Below, piece by piece: positions 12,363-22,534 of a DNA stretch of 64,000 nucleotides (positions within the stretch are counted from its first letter, which is position 1; each line of letters begins with the position of its first letter). The notes under the pieces are model-generated. The model did no database searches and was not told the origin of the DNA. It saw nothing but the letters and a program-made list of their open reading frames with translations. Origin of the DNA: Neofusicoccum parvum (taxonomy: Eukaryota > Ascomycota > Dothideomycetes > Botryosphaeriales > Botryosphaeriaceae). The stretch is from NCBI GenBank assembly GCA_020912385.1, contig CP087209.1:1240001-1304000 (forward strand). The letters run 5' to 3'. Position numbers and translations under genes: made by a program.

Positions 12363-13005
12363 ATGGCCACCTCCCGCCGCGCCGCCGCCACCCTCCTCCG
12401 CTCCGCCGCCTCCGCCGCTCCGCGCCGCAGCTTCCAGACGTCTGCGCGCCTGCTCGAGACGCCCGCCGGCGCCATTCCCCAGAAGAAGCCGGTTGGTGCG
12501 TTCAGAGGAACGTGAGTAGCTCTCACCACCACCGCGTCACCCACGCACAAGCACGAACGAGACGCCAATTGCATCGATGAAACGAGCGCAGAGGGTGTTT
12601 GGCTGACTCAAGAGCACAACAGCGTCTTCGGCTTCCTGGCTGGCTCCGTCACCGCCGCCGGCGGCATGTACTACTACGTTATGGAGGAGTACAAGGTTGC
12701 GAACCAGCTGCTGTCGGAGGACATCTACGTACGTTCCACAACCTCTTCGATTCCCTACGGCGTCGAGCTCCCTTTCGGATGCTTGCGGGCACGGCCGCTG
12801 GGCCGGCCATGGTTTACCTCGGCTATGCCGACTCTGGAGCAGATTCACGAAAATAGAGCAAAAAACCCAGGGGAATTGATTGTTTAGGGAAGAATGTTTG
12901 CTAACGCGAGTTTCACCTGTATAGGCCCTGCAGTCCGCGGTTCAGAGGATAGAAAGCTATGTCCGGGTCATGGAGGACAAGGTGGAGAAATCGGTCAAGA
13001 AATAG
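12363..13005 (+). CDS. Small mitochondrial inner-membrane protein, function unknown
   Basis: Predicted 111-residue protein from exons 12363-12511, 12623-12728 and 12925-13005; frame is kept across both introns. The N-terminus is Arg/Ala/Ser-rich without acids (SRRAAATLLRSAAS, then RRSFQTSARLL), a clear mitochondrial presequence. After KKPVGAFRG comes one hydrophobic segment (VFGFLAGSVTAAGGMYYYV) and a C-terminal amphipathic helix that could form a short coiled coil (ALQSAVQRIESYVRVMEDKVEK). I recognise this as a conserved hypothetical of moulds but cannot name it. A subunit-like or assembly role at the inner membrane is inference from architecture alone. Confidence 0.8.
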
Positions 13006-13854
13006 AGGAGGGAAATGCCAGCTTGTGGCTAAGATGAGAAGCACATCGGCTCGGGGTGGCTGCAGATCGTGATACCAATGGAGGGGGAAAAGAATACCTG
13101 GGGACGATGCGAGGGTGGTGACAGATGCGGAACAACGGCAGTTGGCGGTCTAGCGGTGCTAACTGCTGTTTTGTGTGTGCGTGTGCATATCTCAAACTTT
13201 CTTCTCGGCTCATTCGATGGCGCATGTAGCAGTATAGCGGTTTCCATTCTTCTTTGCACGGTCTCGAAAGATCCCAGTGTGAATTCACCAACATTTCAGC
13301 GGATTTTAAGCAAATATGAGTACAGATGACTACACTGACCCGTTCCTTCATGTCGCGCGGTATAATGATGCCAACAAAGCGAGCTGCCAAAGAAACAGCA
13401 GTATAGGGAGATGTGCTTCGACCGACAGAACACATTAAGTTAGCAAGTTACCTATATAGACAGTTGAGGCATTCACCCAAATCGAGTTAGTCATTGAATC
13501 AAAGTACTTCTTTGTCCGGACACCTGCTTCAGCTGCCCATAGGCGGGTTGAAACTATCCATTCTTCTACGTCCCAAAGTGCTAACAGCACATATGGCATT
13601 TCCCATTGCTCTAATACTACTGATGCAAAACCAGTATGGGGTATTCAAAAACAGCAAATCAGGCAATAATCCCTTTCAGCATCCTCAGTAATTATCTCTG
13701 CGCGTCAACCACAACACTCTACGTGAAGTAGCATCATTCCCGCATCTTCTTTTAACCGTATCACAGGCTGAAGCATATCTGCGTACGCGCCATCTTTTGG
13801 GACTGACAGAGACACAGGCAGGATGACGAAGTCCATCCTGTTGGACATCCCGGC
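13006..13854. other. Convergent 3' region
   Basis: Intergenic sequence between the small mitochondrial gene and WSS1, whose 3' ends face each other. Less GC-rich than the genes. No gene, RNA or repeat recognised. Confidence 0.5.
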
Positions 13855-15294
13855 CTACTGCACTTCCTTCGCGGCTCCGCAGACCCCACACCTCCTAGAG
13901 TCTCCTGCGTTGACGTAGGCACCTCCTCGACAAGTCAAGCTCTGACATTTCCAAGAACCTGCCACAACTTTCGGCTTCAGCACGTTTCCACATGCGGCAC
14001 AGGTGAAGGCAGCAGATTCGTTGACCAGCGAGCAGACTGAGCATGCCAGATTAGCTGAGGGTTGAGATGAAGTGGCGGGCTTAGCGAGGTCAGTGGTGGC
14101 TTTGGATGATGGAGACTTTGAAGCAGTCTTGCGAGCAGTGGTCGAGATGACAGGCTTGGAGCTAGTTTTGGGCCTCCTGATAGTGTCTGCGGTGTGCGTC
14201 GACTTTTGGTTCTTCTTTGGCGGAGCTCGGTCATCTTCAGATAGATCGATGAGAACGGGGTGGCCCTTGTTGACTGGTGGCTGTTTCTTCACGAACTTGG
14301 TGATCTTTTCCTGGTGTAGCTCTCGGAGCTCGTCCATTTCCTGCTTGACGTGGACATCGTCTTGATCTTCGTCCTCGCAGACCTTAACCAGGCCGTTGCC
14401 TTTGTCATCTCTCATCTCCTTGCCGTCGAAATCGAATGCAGCAGGCCCATCAACAGCGTCATAACCATCATCCGACTCAGTATCGGACTCGTCTTGGATC
14501 TTCTTCACTGCGTCCTCCTTTTCTTCATCCTTCGGCTTGTCGAACCTCGCCAACGCCGCCGCAGCCCGCAGCTCCCTGCCTCTGGCACTGCTTGCAACAC
14601 GAGGCTTCCCCTTTCCTTTGGTCTTCTTGCCGTCTTCTAGCTCAGCCTTGACCATCTCATCTCCGCCCAACGCCGTGCCACCAGCACCGAATTTCTTCAA
14701 AATCCTACGTTGCTGCCTCTCCGCGTAGCTCAACTGCGGCTTATCCTTGCCACCCCGCTTCCGCTTCTTTCCCCTACTCCTGTACGTACCACCGCACAAA
14801 TTCTCCACATCCTCAATGTCCACCAGCTCGTCCTCGTTCACCACACCACCGCCATCCAACTCCCTCCCCCTCCCCCAAAGCCCCTCTCCAGTGTATCCCT
14901 TCACCCACAAGCCTCTCAACTCGCCCGCATACGCATCCCTCACCCGCCAGAAGAACCTGCTGTGGTTCATCTGCTTGCAATGCGCCAGCTCGTGCATCAT
15001 GACCATCTCGACCTGCTTGACGCTCAGCCAGCGGCCGTCGCGGCTCCTCAGCACCAGCTGGATCACCTCGCCGGCGTTGAAGTTGCGGCCCACGAACTCC
15101 GGGTTCGGCGCGTACTCCTCCAGCGCCATCACCGCGATGTGGTTCGCCTTCATGATCGGGTAGCAGCGCGCCGCCACCCGGTTCAGGATGCGCGTGGCTG
15201 CCGTGGCCGACGGGCCGGGCAGGGGCTTGATGAAGTTGATCAGCGCGTTCGGGCGTGACGTGCGCTCGTTGAGGCGCTCGAAGCCGAGCGGCAT
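13855..15294 (-). CDS. WSS1: DNA-dependent metalloprotease WSS1 (WLM domain)
   Basis: Intronless, 479 residues. Wss1/SPRTN proteases degrade proteins crosslinked to DNA in the nucleus. The WLM protease domain fills about residues 1-190 and has the metal site HELAHCKQMNH (His101, Glu102, His105, His111). A long acidic/basic linker follows. About residue 345 lies a textbook SUMO-interacting motif, HPVLIDLSEDD. The C-terminus carries two RanBP2-like zinc modules, ACSVCSLVNE..CAACGN and WKCQSLTC..RRCGVCG. I chose the ATG at 15294 because MPLGFERLNERTSRPNALI is the family's usual start; an in-frame ATG 60 codons upstream would add a Pro/Thr-rich tail that looks like leader sequence. It lies head-to-head with the dioxygenase gene. 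Confidence 0.93.
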   Translation of the reverse strand: MPLGFERLNERTSRPNALINFIKPLPGPSATAATRILNRVAARCYPIMKANHIAVMALEEYAPNPEFVGRNFNAGEVIQLVLRSRDGRWLSVKQVEMVMMHELAHCKQMNHSRFFWRVRDAYAGELRGLWVKGYTGEGLWGRGRELDGGGVVNEDELVDIEDVENLCGGTYRSRGKKRKRGGKDKPQLSYAERQQRRILKKFGAGGTALGGDEMVKAELEDGKKTKGKGKPRVASSARGRELRAAAALARFDKPKDEEKEDAVKKIQDESDTESDDGYDAVDGPAAFDFDGKEMRDDKGNGLVKVCEDEDQDDVHVKQEMDELRELHQEKITKFVKKQPPVNKGHPVLIDLSEDDRAPPKKNQKSTHTADTIRRPKTSSKPVISTTARKTASKSPSSKATTDLAKPATSSQPSANLACSVCSLVNESAAFTCAACGNVLKPKVVAGSWKCQSLTCRGGAYVNAGDSRRCGVCGAAKEVQ

Positions 15295-15570
15295 GGTTGC
15301 GTGGCGGGGCGGAGCGGCGGCGGTGGGAACGCGGTCGGAGGCGGTTGGGGGAGGTTCGGGCTTTGAGGATACGACGCGTAGGAGCGAGTGCTGCGTCGGC
15401 TGTCGGGGATGGTGCAGGTACGGTGCGGGGCGAGGCGTGTGAAGGCGCGTGCGGAGGTGCGTGGAAGACGGCAATTGGAAGGCGGCGGCGAGTGAAGGTC
15501 TGGGGTAAGAGAAATGCAGGCTGGGAAATGTGAACGCTGGGGATCACCTACCTCCGTTAAAGCCGCCCAA

Positions 15571-15581
15571 CCAATGACGTC
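15571..15581 (+). promoter_or_regulatory. Composite CCAAT box and CRE-like site
   Basis: CCAATGACGTC combines the CCAAT-complex core with the bZIP half TGACGTC. It lies between two divergent genes and could serve either. A 7-bp CRE-like match is expected by chance several times in 64 kb, so only the fusion with CCAAT adds weight. Confidence 0.35.
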
Positions 15582-15760
15582 GTGGACACCATGTCGAGCA
15601 CTGCTCGGCTTCCCCACCTTGGCTATTATCCGGGGACCGTGCATCCCGCATCCACCACTGGGTGCAGATAACCGTCCAAAGCCATCTGCAGCCATCTACT
15701 GCCGTAAGTGGAGGGTGAGATGAGGGGAAAGACGGCCCATATCGGCATTTGACAGCAACA

Positions 15761-15767
15761 TATAAAG
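15761..15767 (+). promoter_or_regulatory. TATA box of the TfdA-like gene
   Basis: TATAAAG lies 73 nt upstream of the chosen start codon, a usual position for a fungal TATA element followed by a short leader. Confidence 0.5.
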
Positions 15768-15839
15768 AGCCCGCGGGCCAAGGTCTACTCTTAGCACTCC
15801 CAACCTCCTCACTCAATATCCTACAAGAAACCCCCCACC

Positions 15840-16855
15840 ATGCCGCACAAACAGCACTTGGAAATAGTCGAGCTGCACCCAACCTTCGGCGCAGAAGTTC
15901 GCGGCGTCGACCTTTCCCAGCCGCTCTCCGACGATGTCTTTGCCGAGATCCACGCCGCGATCACCAAAGTAGTTCAGAGTTGATTTTGCAGCGCTCCTCC
16001 ACCCGCTTCCTGCTGACCAGGCCTCGCGCACTTCACCAGTACGGCGTGCTCGTCTTCCGGCAGACCAGCCTCACGGACGGCGGCCACGTGGCCTTCGCGG
16101 CGCGCTTCGGGGCGCTCGACGACGTGCGGCCGTACACGGCGGCGGGCAAGCGGCACCGGCTGTCGACGGAGCAGCTGTTCGACGTGTCGAACCTGCAGGC
16201 CGACGGCAGCGTCGCGCCGCTCGACTCGCACCGCCACGCCATGAACCGCGGCAACGCCCTCTTCCACGTCGACTCCAGCTTCAACGCACGCCGCGCCGGC
16301 TACTCGCTGCTGCGCGCCGCCGCCCTGCCCCCGCCCGCCACCGGCGGCGCCACCGAGTTCGCCGACACCCGCCAGGCGTTCGCCGACCTGCCCGAGGAGA
16401 GGAGGGCGGAGTTGGTCGGCTGCGATTACGTCGCCTGCCACTCGCTGATGCACAGCCGCAAGACCGCGAGTCCGGAGTTCTTGAAGGATGTGGATCCGGA
16501 GGCGTACCCGATGAGTAGGCATAGGTTGGTGCAGAAGCATGAGCCGAGCGGCCGGTGGAATCTGTATGTTGCGAGCCATGTGCATCATGTGGAGGGTTTG
16601 GAGAAGGAAGAGTCAGAAAAGCTGATCAAGGAGCTGTACGGCCATGCCATCCAGCCGAAGTACGTGCTGAGCGTTGCGTGGGAGAATGAAGGTGACTTGG
16701 TGGTCTGGGATAACACTTGTGTTATGCATAGGGCTACGCCAGGTGAGTATGAGGGTAAGTATGCGAGGGACATGAGGAGGGCAACGGTGCATGATGACAG
16801 CTCGCAAGCCTGGGGACTGAATGAGAGGAAGGACTTCAGGCAGGGGTATCCGTGA
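15840..16855 (+). CDS. TfdA/TauD-family Fe(II)/2-oxoglutarate dioxygenase
   Basis: Predicted 314-residue enzyme from exons 15840-15968 and 16040-16855. It is closest in style to bacterial TfdA (2,4-D dioxygenase) and related alkylsulfatases/taurine dioxygenases. The iron ligands are visible: HVDSSF gives the HxD pair and NTCVMHRATPG the distal His; the Arg of DMRRATVH would bind 2-oxoglutarate. The N-terminal block (ELHPTFGAEVRGVDLSQPL) and TKYGVLVFRQ, formed across the intron, are standard for the family. The product probably hydroxylates a small acidic substrate in the cytosol; the substrate cannot be read from sequence. The first 380 nt of exon 2 are strikingly GC-rich compared with its 3' end. 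Xanthine dioxygenase is a less likely alternative because that family is longer. Confidence 0.88.
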
Positions 16856-18381
16856 TTCTTTTGTTGAGACAATGAAAGTGGAGCACTCAAGTAGTTGCTC
16901 TTCAGAAGACTGAGGAACAGTAGCAAAATTGACTTTGATTGGTTTGGGGGGTTTAAGTAGACCAGGCACTTCGCTTAACGACTACTGAGATCGAGAATGA
17001 ATATTTCATCGCACTGATCTTAGCTTTTTCAGCTTTGTGGATCTTTGGCAGGTAATGACTAAAAGGATAAAAGCTAGTGAATAGCGCAAAGAACCTTCTC
17101 TTCAACAGTAATAACCCGAGCAATCGCTAGCATTTTATATGGGGAGTCGAAGCATCTATCTGAGTGCAAATCGTGGGCCGGCAAAACAAAGAAAAAGCAA
17201 AAGAAAAGTAGCGTGAAACATTCATACGACGGTTTTAGGCCCTTATTGACTTACACTTTTCGGGAGTTAGCTCAAACTAAACGTCGGCTACAAGAACCCC
17301 TTCAAGTTAGATAAGAAAATGCTTATGTTGATACATTTCTCTTACAGCGACATCTATCTGTTTCTGTCGATAAAGAGCTGAAGACCAAAATTTCTATACA
17401 CGAGCCTCGTGATGAAGGGAGGGTAAGATATAACGGAAGAGAACAGCCGTAATAGTTGTTTCAAAACACTGAATGCGAAGTGATTGGTACAGCTGTGACC
17501 CTGAAATCGTAAACACTCCGATGAAACCAGGACGTAGACCAATCAGCAACTTTGAATGTTAGCCGTGCCATTCGTAATGTAATATGGAGTGAGATTAACG
17601 AGGTCTTTGCGTTGCAGCCGTGTTTGCCCGGGGGTCTCGTGATCATCAGGTCATGTCGGTTCAGCTGAACCTGCAACTCCACACATTTCAGTATCCTCCA
17701 TGGGTCAGTACACACTTATCTGACTGTGTATAGAATGCTGCAAGGACTTGAAGGGTTCTTCCCATCTGAAGTGGAGGCCCGAGTGTTTGAGAAAGCACGG
17801 GGGTTGCACAACTTCATGTATGCATTCGCATGAACTTCCTCAGGACAGGAGAGGGCCTTGCGCGCCCGATACTTGCGCAGGTGAATACATAGCTCATAGC
17901 TCATCGTCTGAGTTGGAGTAGATACAAGGAGCACCGAGACATAATCTAGCCCCTCAAGTACAGATTGCCATTGCATGGTCAGCCGACACCGGCGCCAGGG
18001 GCCGAAGATCAGGAAGATCGCCAAGATACCCGAACAGCCAACGCTGAAGCTTGTTTGGACGCAGCAGCAGAGCCGCTTCCGGCATGATGCTCCGCTATCG
18101 CAGCAGATCCCGCTTCGTTAAATCTCGGGCCGGTGTGGCGCGGAAGCTTGCATCCACGCACCTCCGAGACACAAATCCGGTAAGCCCTGACGGCTACAAG
18201 CGGCTGATAGAGTATAATAGGTTCAGGATAGGCAACAATGCCGTGGAATGTTGTAGTGGGCCGAAAGAACGAAACTCGGAGGCCCTCGGACGTGACGGAC
18301 GTAGCACGTTTTGTCGATCAGTGGCCAGCATGTGGACAGCTCTGTGGACTGCGGCTCAAAAAGCCTGGCGATCGCTCCTTA
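16856..18381. other. 1.5-kb convergent intergenic region
   Basis: Between the 3' ends of the dioxygenase and the small zinc protein gene. The part 16950-17700 is richer in A/T than the genes. A minus-strand open frame at 17716-18024 has no recognisable family and no coding bias. I see no convincing gene. Confidence 0.45.
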
Positions 18382-18846
18382 TTATTCAGGTTTGACCGGT
18401 CCTTCCTCCCTCCAAAGCCCAAACTCCTGATCCGGAGCGCTGGAGCCCCGAGCGAGATGGGTCTTCCTGCATGCCCACACTTTCCCGTTCCAGATCACAC
18501 GGTCGTTACGCGTATATTTCTTGCCAGAGTTGGTTGACTGGCCGTCGGTTCCCTGATTGCTGCTGTGCCAGTCCTGCAGCTGCAACTCTTTTCGGGACTT
18601 ATTCTTTTTCTTGGCGCTGACGGCGTCGTGCTTGTTCTTCCACATGCCGCCGTAGCGATAATGCGGGTGTTCGCGGTCGCCGTCAATCTGGCCGCCGCTC
18701 AGCTCGTGCCAGCACTTGCCGGGACACACAAAGACCCAGGCGCGAGTCTCGTCGATCTGGCAGCGGACTAGAACATCTCGGGGCGCGCCGCAGTGGGAGC
18801 ACGGTTTGCTGTACGAGCTCGGGGCAGGCGGTGTCTGGGAGGCCAT
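18382..18846 (-). CDS. Small Cys-rich protein with C-terminal CBM5/12-like module
   Basis: Intronless, 154 residues starting at MASQTPPAPSS; an in-frame ATG 37 codons upstream would add an unlikely tail. Residues about 13-45 hold CSHCGAPRDVLVRC and VFVCPGKCWHEL, giving two or three Cys pairs that should bind zinc, followed by HPHYRYGGMWKNKH. A Lys/Ser linker leads to a last ~40 residues (YTRNDRVIWNGKVWACRKTH, ending in FGLWREEG) with the aromatic/NGK spacing of chitin/cellulose-binding CBM5/12 modules. No signal peptide is seen, so it is probably intracellular. I know the first part as a conserved hypothetical of moulds; function is unknown. Divergent from PDC. Confidence 0.75.
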   Translation of the reverse strand: MASQTPPAPSSYSKPCSHCGAPRDVLVRCQIDETRAWVFVCPGKCWHELSGGQIDGDREHPHYRYGGMWKNKHDAVSAKKKNKSRKELQLQDWHSSNQGTDGQSTNSGKKYTRNDRVIWNGKVWACRKTHLARGSSAPDQEFGLWREEGPVKPE

Positions 18847-19658
18847 GGTGGAAACAATGGCCTCGAGAACAACTCGGGATGCGTGCAGGTCGAGATGCGG
18901 CCATGCTGGGCCACGCTGACCGGCGTCACGGTGGCGAGCAGCTGTTGTTGACGTCAAGACCCCGGCGCTTGGCTGGCGGGCGAACGTCAGGACAAAGCCA
19001 GCACGCCAGCAACAGCGCTGCGCCTAGCGCGGACAGCTGCCAGCGGCACCTTACTCGCACGCGAGCGCCGCAGCCGTGGTCCGGCGAGGCGAGCGCGAGG
19101 CTGCTTATCTCTGCTGCGCTATCTCGGGCGCGGGAGGCGGGCCTGCACTGCGCGTGAGACGCGGACCACGCAGCTGAGGCATATTCCAGGGTCCCGCTCG
19201 GCGCTGAAAATTTGAGACAACAGGTGGTGAGATGGCATTGAAGTGGCCCGATTAAGGAGACGCGCTCAGCCCTACGGCCGCGACGTAACGAGATCTCCCG
19301 ACAAGGCCCGAAGCGTTGAGCATGGCGGCTGGCGCGAGATCAGCCGATGCCGGCCAGCTTTTACTTCCAGCCCGCGACACGGCCCTTCCGCGACCCACTG
19401 CGCCGACTCTTGCGGCAGCGGCAGCGTGGCGGCGCGCGCAGGAGTAGCTGTGCGTCGTGTCGTCCGTGGTCCAGCTCATGCCATGTCGAGTGACGCCGGC
19501 CGTTCCTACCCGCCGCGCTGGTGAAGCTTCACGAACGCGCGACCTTTCGTCATGGCGGACCCCGGCCAGCCTGCTCGTACAAAAGGCTGCATCCGCCCCA
19601 GCAGCTGCAGCCACCAAGCTTCAGCACCACATCAACACAACCTCCTCCCATTGCCATC
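18847..19658. other. Shared upstream region, zinc protein gene and PDC
   Basis: An 812-bp GC-rich divergent region with a full palindromic CRE (listed separately). No gene recognised. Confidence 0.5.
18948..18957. promoter_or_regulatory. Palindromic CRE (TTGACGTCAA)
   Basis: The 8-bp CRE TGACGTCA within a 10-bp palindrome, 102 bp upstream of the small zinc protein start and 0.7 kb upstream of PDC. bZIP factors of the Atf1/CRE class bind such sites. One 8-bp match is about what chance predicts for the window, but its promoter position is suitable. Confidence 0.35.
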
Positions 19659-21541
19659 ATGAGCGGCGCCACTACTCCTCTGCCTTCCGGCGTGAGCACC
19701 CCGGACATCCGCACCCGGGAGCTCAAGCAGCCCGTCGACGTGGCTGAGGTGTGTTCTGCCCCTGCCCCAAGCTCGCGCCCTAGCTCACAAGCCACAGTAC
19801 CTTTTCCGCCGTCTGCACCAGGTCGGTGTTCGCTCAGTCCACGGTCTGCCCGGCGACTACAACCTGGTTGCTCTCGACTACCTGCCCAAGGCCGGCCTCG
19901 ACTGGGTCGGCAACGTCAACGAGCTCAATGCTGGTGCGTGAAGCTCAAATTCTTCTGCCCCTCCTTGCTCGGCTGCTTCGGAACCCCGCCACTGACTCGC
20001 TTAATCCTGCAGGCTACGCTTCCGACGGCTACGCCAGAATCAAGGGCATCTCTGCCATCATCACCACCTTTGGTGTTGGTGAGCTCTCGGCCATCAATGC
20101 CATCGCCGGTGCCTACTCGGAATACGTCCCCATCGTCCACATTGTCGGCTACCCCACCACCGCTGCCCAGAAGAACAACCTTCTGCTCCACCACACTCTT
20201 GGCAATGGCGACTTCAACACCTTTGCCGACATGAGCCGCAAGGTCTCCTGCGCCGTGGCCATGCTCAACGACCCCCAAGATGCCGCCACCCTGATCGATG
20301 ACGCCATCAAGAAGTGCTACATTCTTTCTCGCCCCGTCTACGTTGCTCTGCCTTCCGACATGGTCACGAAGAAGGTCGAGGGTGAGCGGTTGAAGACCCC
20401 CCTGAACCTCGAGTTCTCGCCCAACCATGAGGAGAAGGAGGACTACGTCGTCGACGTTGTCCTCAAGTACCTCCACGAGGCAAAGAACCCTGTCATCCTT
20501 GTCGATGCTTGCGCCATCAGGCACAGGGCTCTGGAAGAGACGGACGAGTTCATCAAGAAGTCTGGAATCCCCACTTTCGTTGCTCCCATGGGCAAGAGTG
20601 CTGTTGACGAGACCCTGCCCAACTACGGTGGTGTGTACGCTGGAGATGGATCGAACGCTGGTGTCAAGGAGCGCATCGACGCCGCCGACCTCATTATCAA
20701 CATCGGTGCTGTCAAGTCCGATTTCAACACCACCGGCTTCACCTACCGGACATCTCAACTCAACACCATCGACCTCCACAGCTATGGTGTCACTGTGAAG
20801 TACTCAGAGTACCCCGGTGTTCGCATGAACGGTGTCCTGCGCAAGGTCTCTGCCAAGTTGGGCAAGCTGAACATTGAGAGCGGCCCTGTCCCCACCAACA
20901 CAGTCCCCAAGGCGCAAGCCGAGTCCTCCGACCCCACCATCACCCAGGCCTGGCTTTGGCCTCGCGTGGGCCAGTGGCTGCGTGAGAACGATATCGTCAT
21001 CACCGAGACCGGTACTTCCAACTTCGGTATCTGGGAAACCCGCTTCCCGAAGGGTGTCACTGCCATCTCCCAGGTCTTGTGGGGCAGCATTGGCTACGCC
21101 ACTGGCTGTCTTCAGGGTGCCGCTCTTGCCGCAAAGGAGCTTGGCCGCGACCGCACCATCCTCTTCACTGGTGACGGTTCGTTCCAGCTGACCGCCCAGG
21201 AAGTCAGCACGATGATCCGCAAGAACCTCAACCCCATCATCTTCGTCATCTGCAACGATGGCTACACAATTGAGCGCTGCATTCACGGTTGGGATGCCGT
21301 CTACAACGACATCCAGAACTGGAACTACAAGGATCTCCCTGCCGCATTTGGTGGCAAGCCCGAGCAGTTCCAGACCTACCAGATCAAGACAAGGGACGAG
21401 CTTAACAGCCTGTTCGCCGACGAGGACTTCAACGTGAGCAAGAAGCTCCGCTTTGTGGAGCTTTACATGCCTCGTGATGATGCTCCCGCCGCGCTGATGC
21501 TCACTGCTGAGGCCGCTGCCAAGCGCAACCTGGAGGGTTAA
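19659..21541 (+). CDS. pdcA: Pyruvate decarboxylase
   Basis: Predicted 584-residue enzyme from exons 19659-19748, 19798-19933 and 20013-21541. It converts pyruvate to acetaldehyde and CO2 with thiamine diphosphate in the cytosol, the first step of ethanol fermentation. The N-terminal fold contains HGLPGDYNL and the catalytic Glu72 in NVNELNAGY. The paired histidines are in [13 protein letters not shown]. The thiamine/Mg site is GDGSFQLT followed after the usual spacing by NDGYTIE. A short Ser/Thr-rich N-terminal extension precedes the first domain, as in Aspergillus PdcA. It lies about 2 kb from phosphoglycerate mutase, which acts two steps earlier, although MED9 lies between. Very strong codon bias toward C-ending codons suggests high expression. 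Confidence 0.97.
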
Positions 21542-22534
21542 ATTCTGTTTCCTTGTACAATGAAAAGCGGTTCAAAGAGGAGTTGGGTATCATCTTCTGG
21601 AGTTTTTTGATTTTCCTTTCTCATTCCCACTTACCTCCTTGTTTCTTCCGCCATGAGGTTATGATAATTTCCATGGATTTTTAGAAGCTAGCAAAGCCGG
21701 AAAAAATTGGGTTGTAATTAGAACACAAGATATCAATGGCGTCTTCTACCTTGACTTTCTTCGCATGAACAGCGTGCGTGATATGGTGATATCCCCTTTT
21801 GAGCTTCACAGGACGTTTTCCAGTTCTGTAAGTTGGATGATGGGTCTTCTCTGGTGACTTATGCAAGATATGTGATGCAACGGTGGATTCCTAGACACGA
21901 GGCATTTTCCGAATAGATTCTACAACTCAGTATATATGTGATCATGCGGTTTTCGTGCAAGACTCGAGCATGGTGGGAATTTTGTTTTGTCTGTAGATTC
22001 AAAAGGACAGCACTCCATGCTTGAATCTCGACTTCTCCAAACGAAGTCGTATGCCATAATTCCTAGGTGTGTCTCCCGACGTCTGCTAGAAGGGCTTAGA
22101 TCTCGCTCGCCAGCCGTTGGGGCGGCCGCAAGCGAGCCTGGGCCGCTATCAGGTTCAACGTATCATCCCACCCGCTCAGACCTTCCGATGTTCGGGCAAG
22201 CTTGGCGGGCATCGCCGACAGATCTAAAAATACCTTTGACATCCATGTTGCCTCCGTGCCAGCTTATCTGCAGCTTTCTTGGTGGAGTGTTTGATCTTTC
22301 GAGCCCGTGAAACCTGCACGTAGGTCGGTTGCAGGTTAGAGCCCACGCTCGTCGAGCTCATCGAAGGAATAACCGTGGCTGTGAAACGGACGTAGACAGC
22401 CGTTCACAGACACATCCTTGGAAACATCAACGCTTCCCGCCTCCGAGCGTCCGACCCGCCAATTGGGCTCGTCACGAACGCCTCCATCCACATAGCTCAT
22501 GTAGTCGTCAACCCAGGGCGCGCCGCCGCCCTCC
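21542..22534. other. Convergent 3' region, PDC and MED9
   Basis: Begins with T-rich 3'-flank sequence after PDC. No reading frame resembles a gene and no RNA or repeat was recognised. Confidence 0.5.

Larger units (their letters stand above)
15295..15839. other. Shared promoter region, WSS1 and TfdA-like gene
   Basis: Divergent 545-bp region holding a CCAAT/CRE-like composite and a TATA box near the dioxygenase start (both listed separately). Confidence 0.55.

Noticed and set aside
15295..15474. 60-codon N-terminal extension of WSS1
   Set aside because: Pro/Thr/Arg-rich, unlike the family, which starts at the internal MPLGFERL; treated as leader.
17716..18024. 102-codon minus-strand open frame
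   Set aside because: No recognisable motif, no coding bias and no plausible partner exons.
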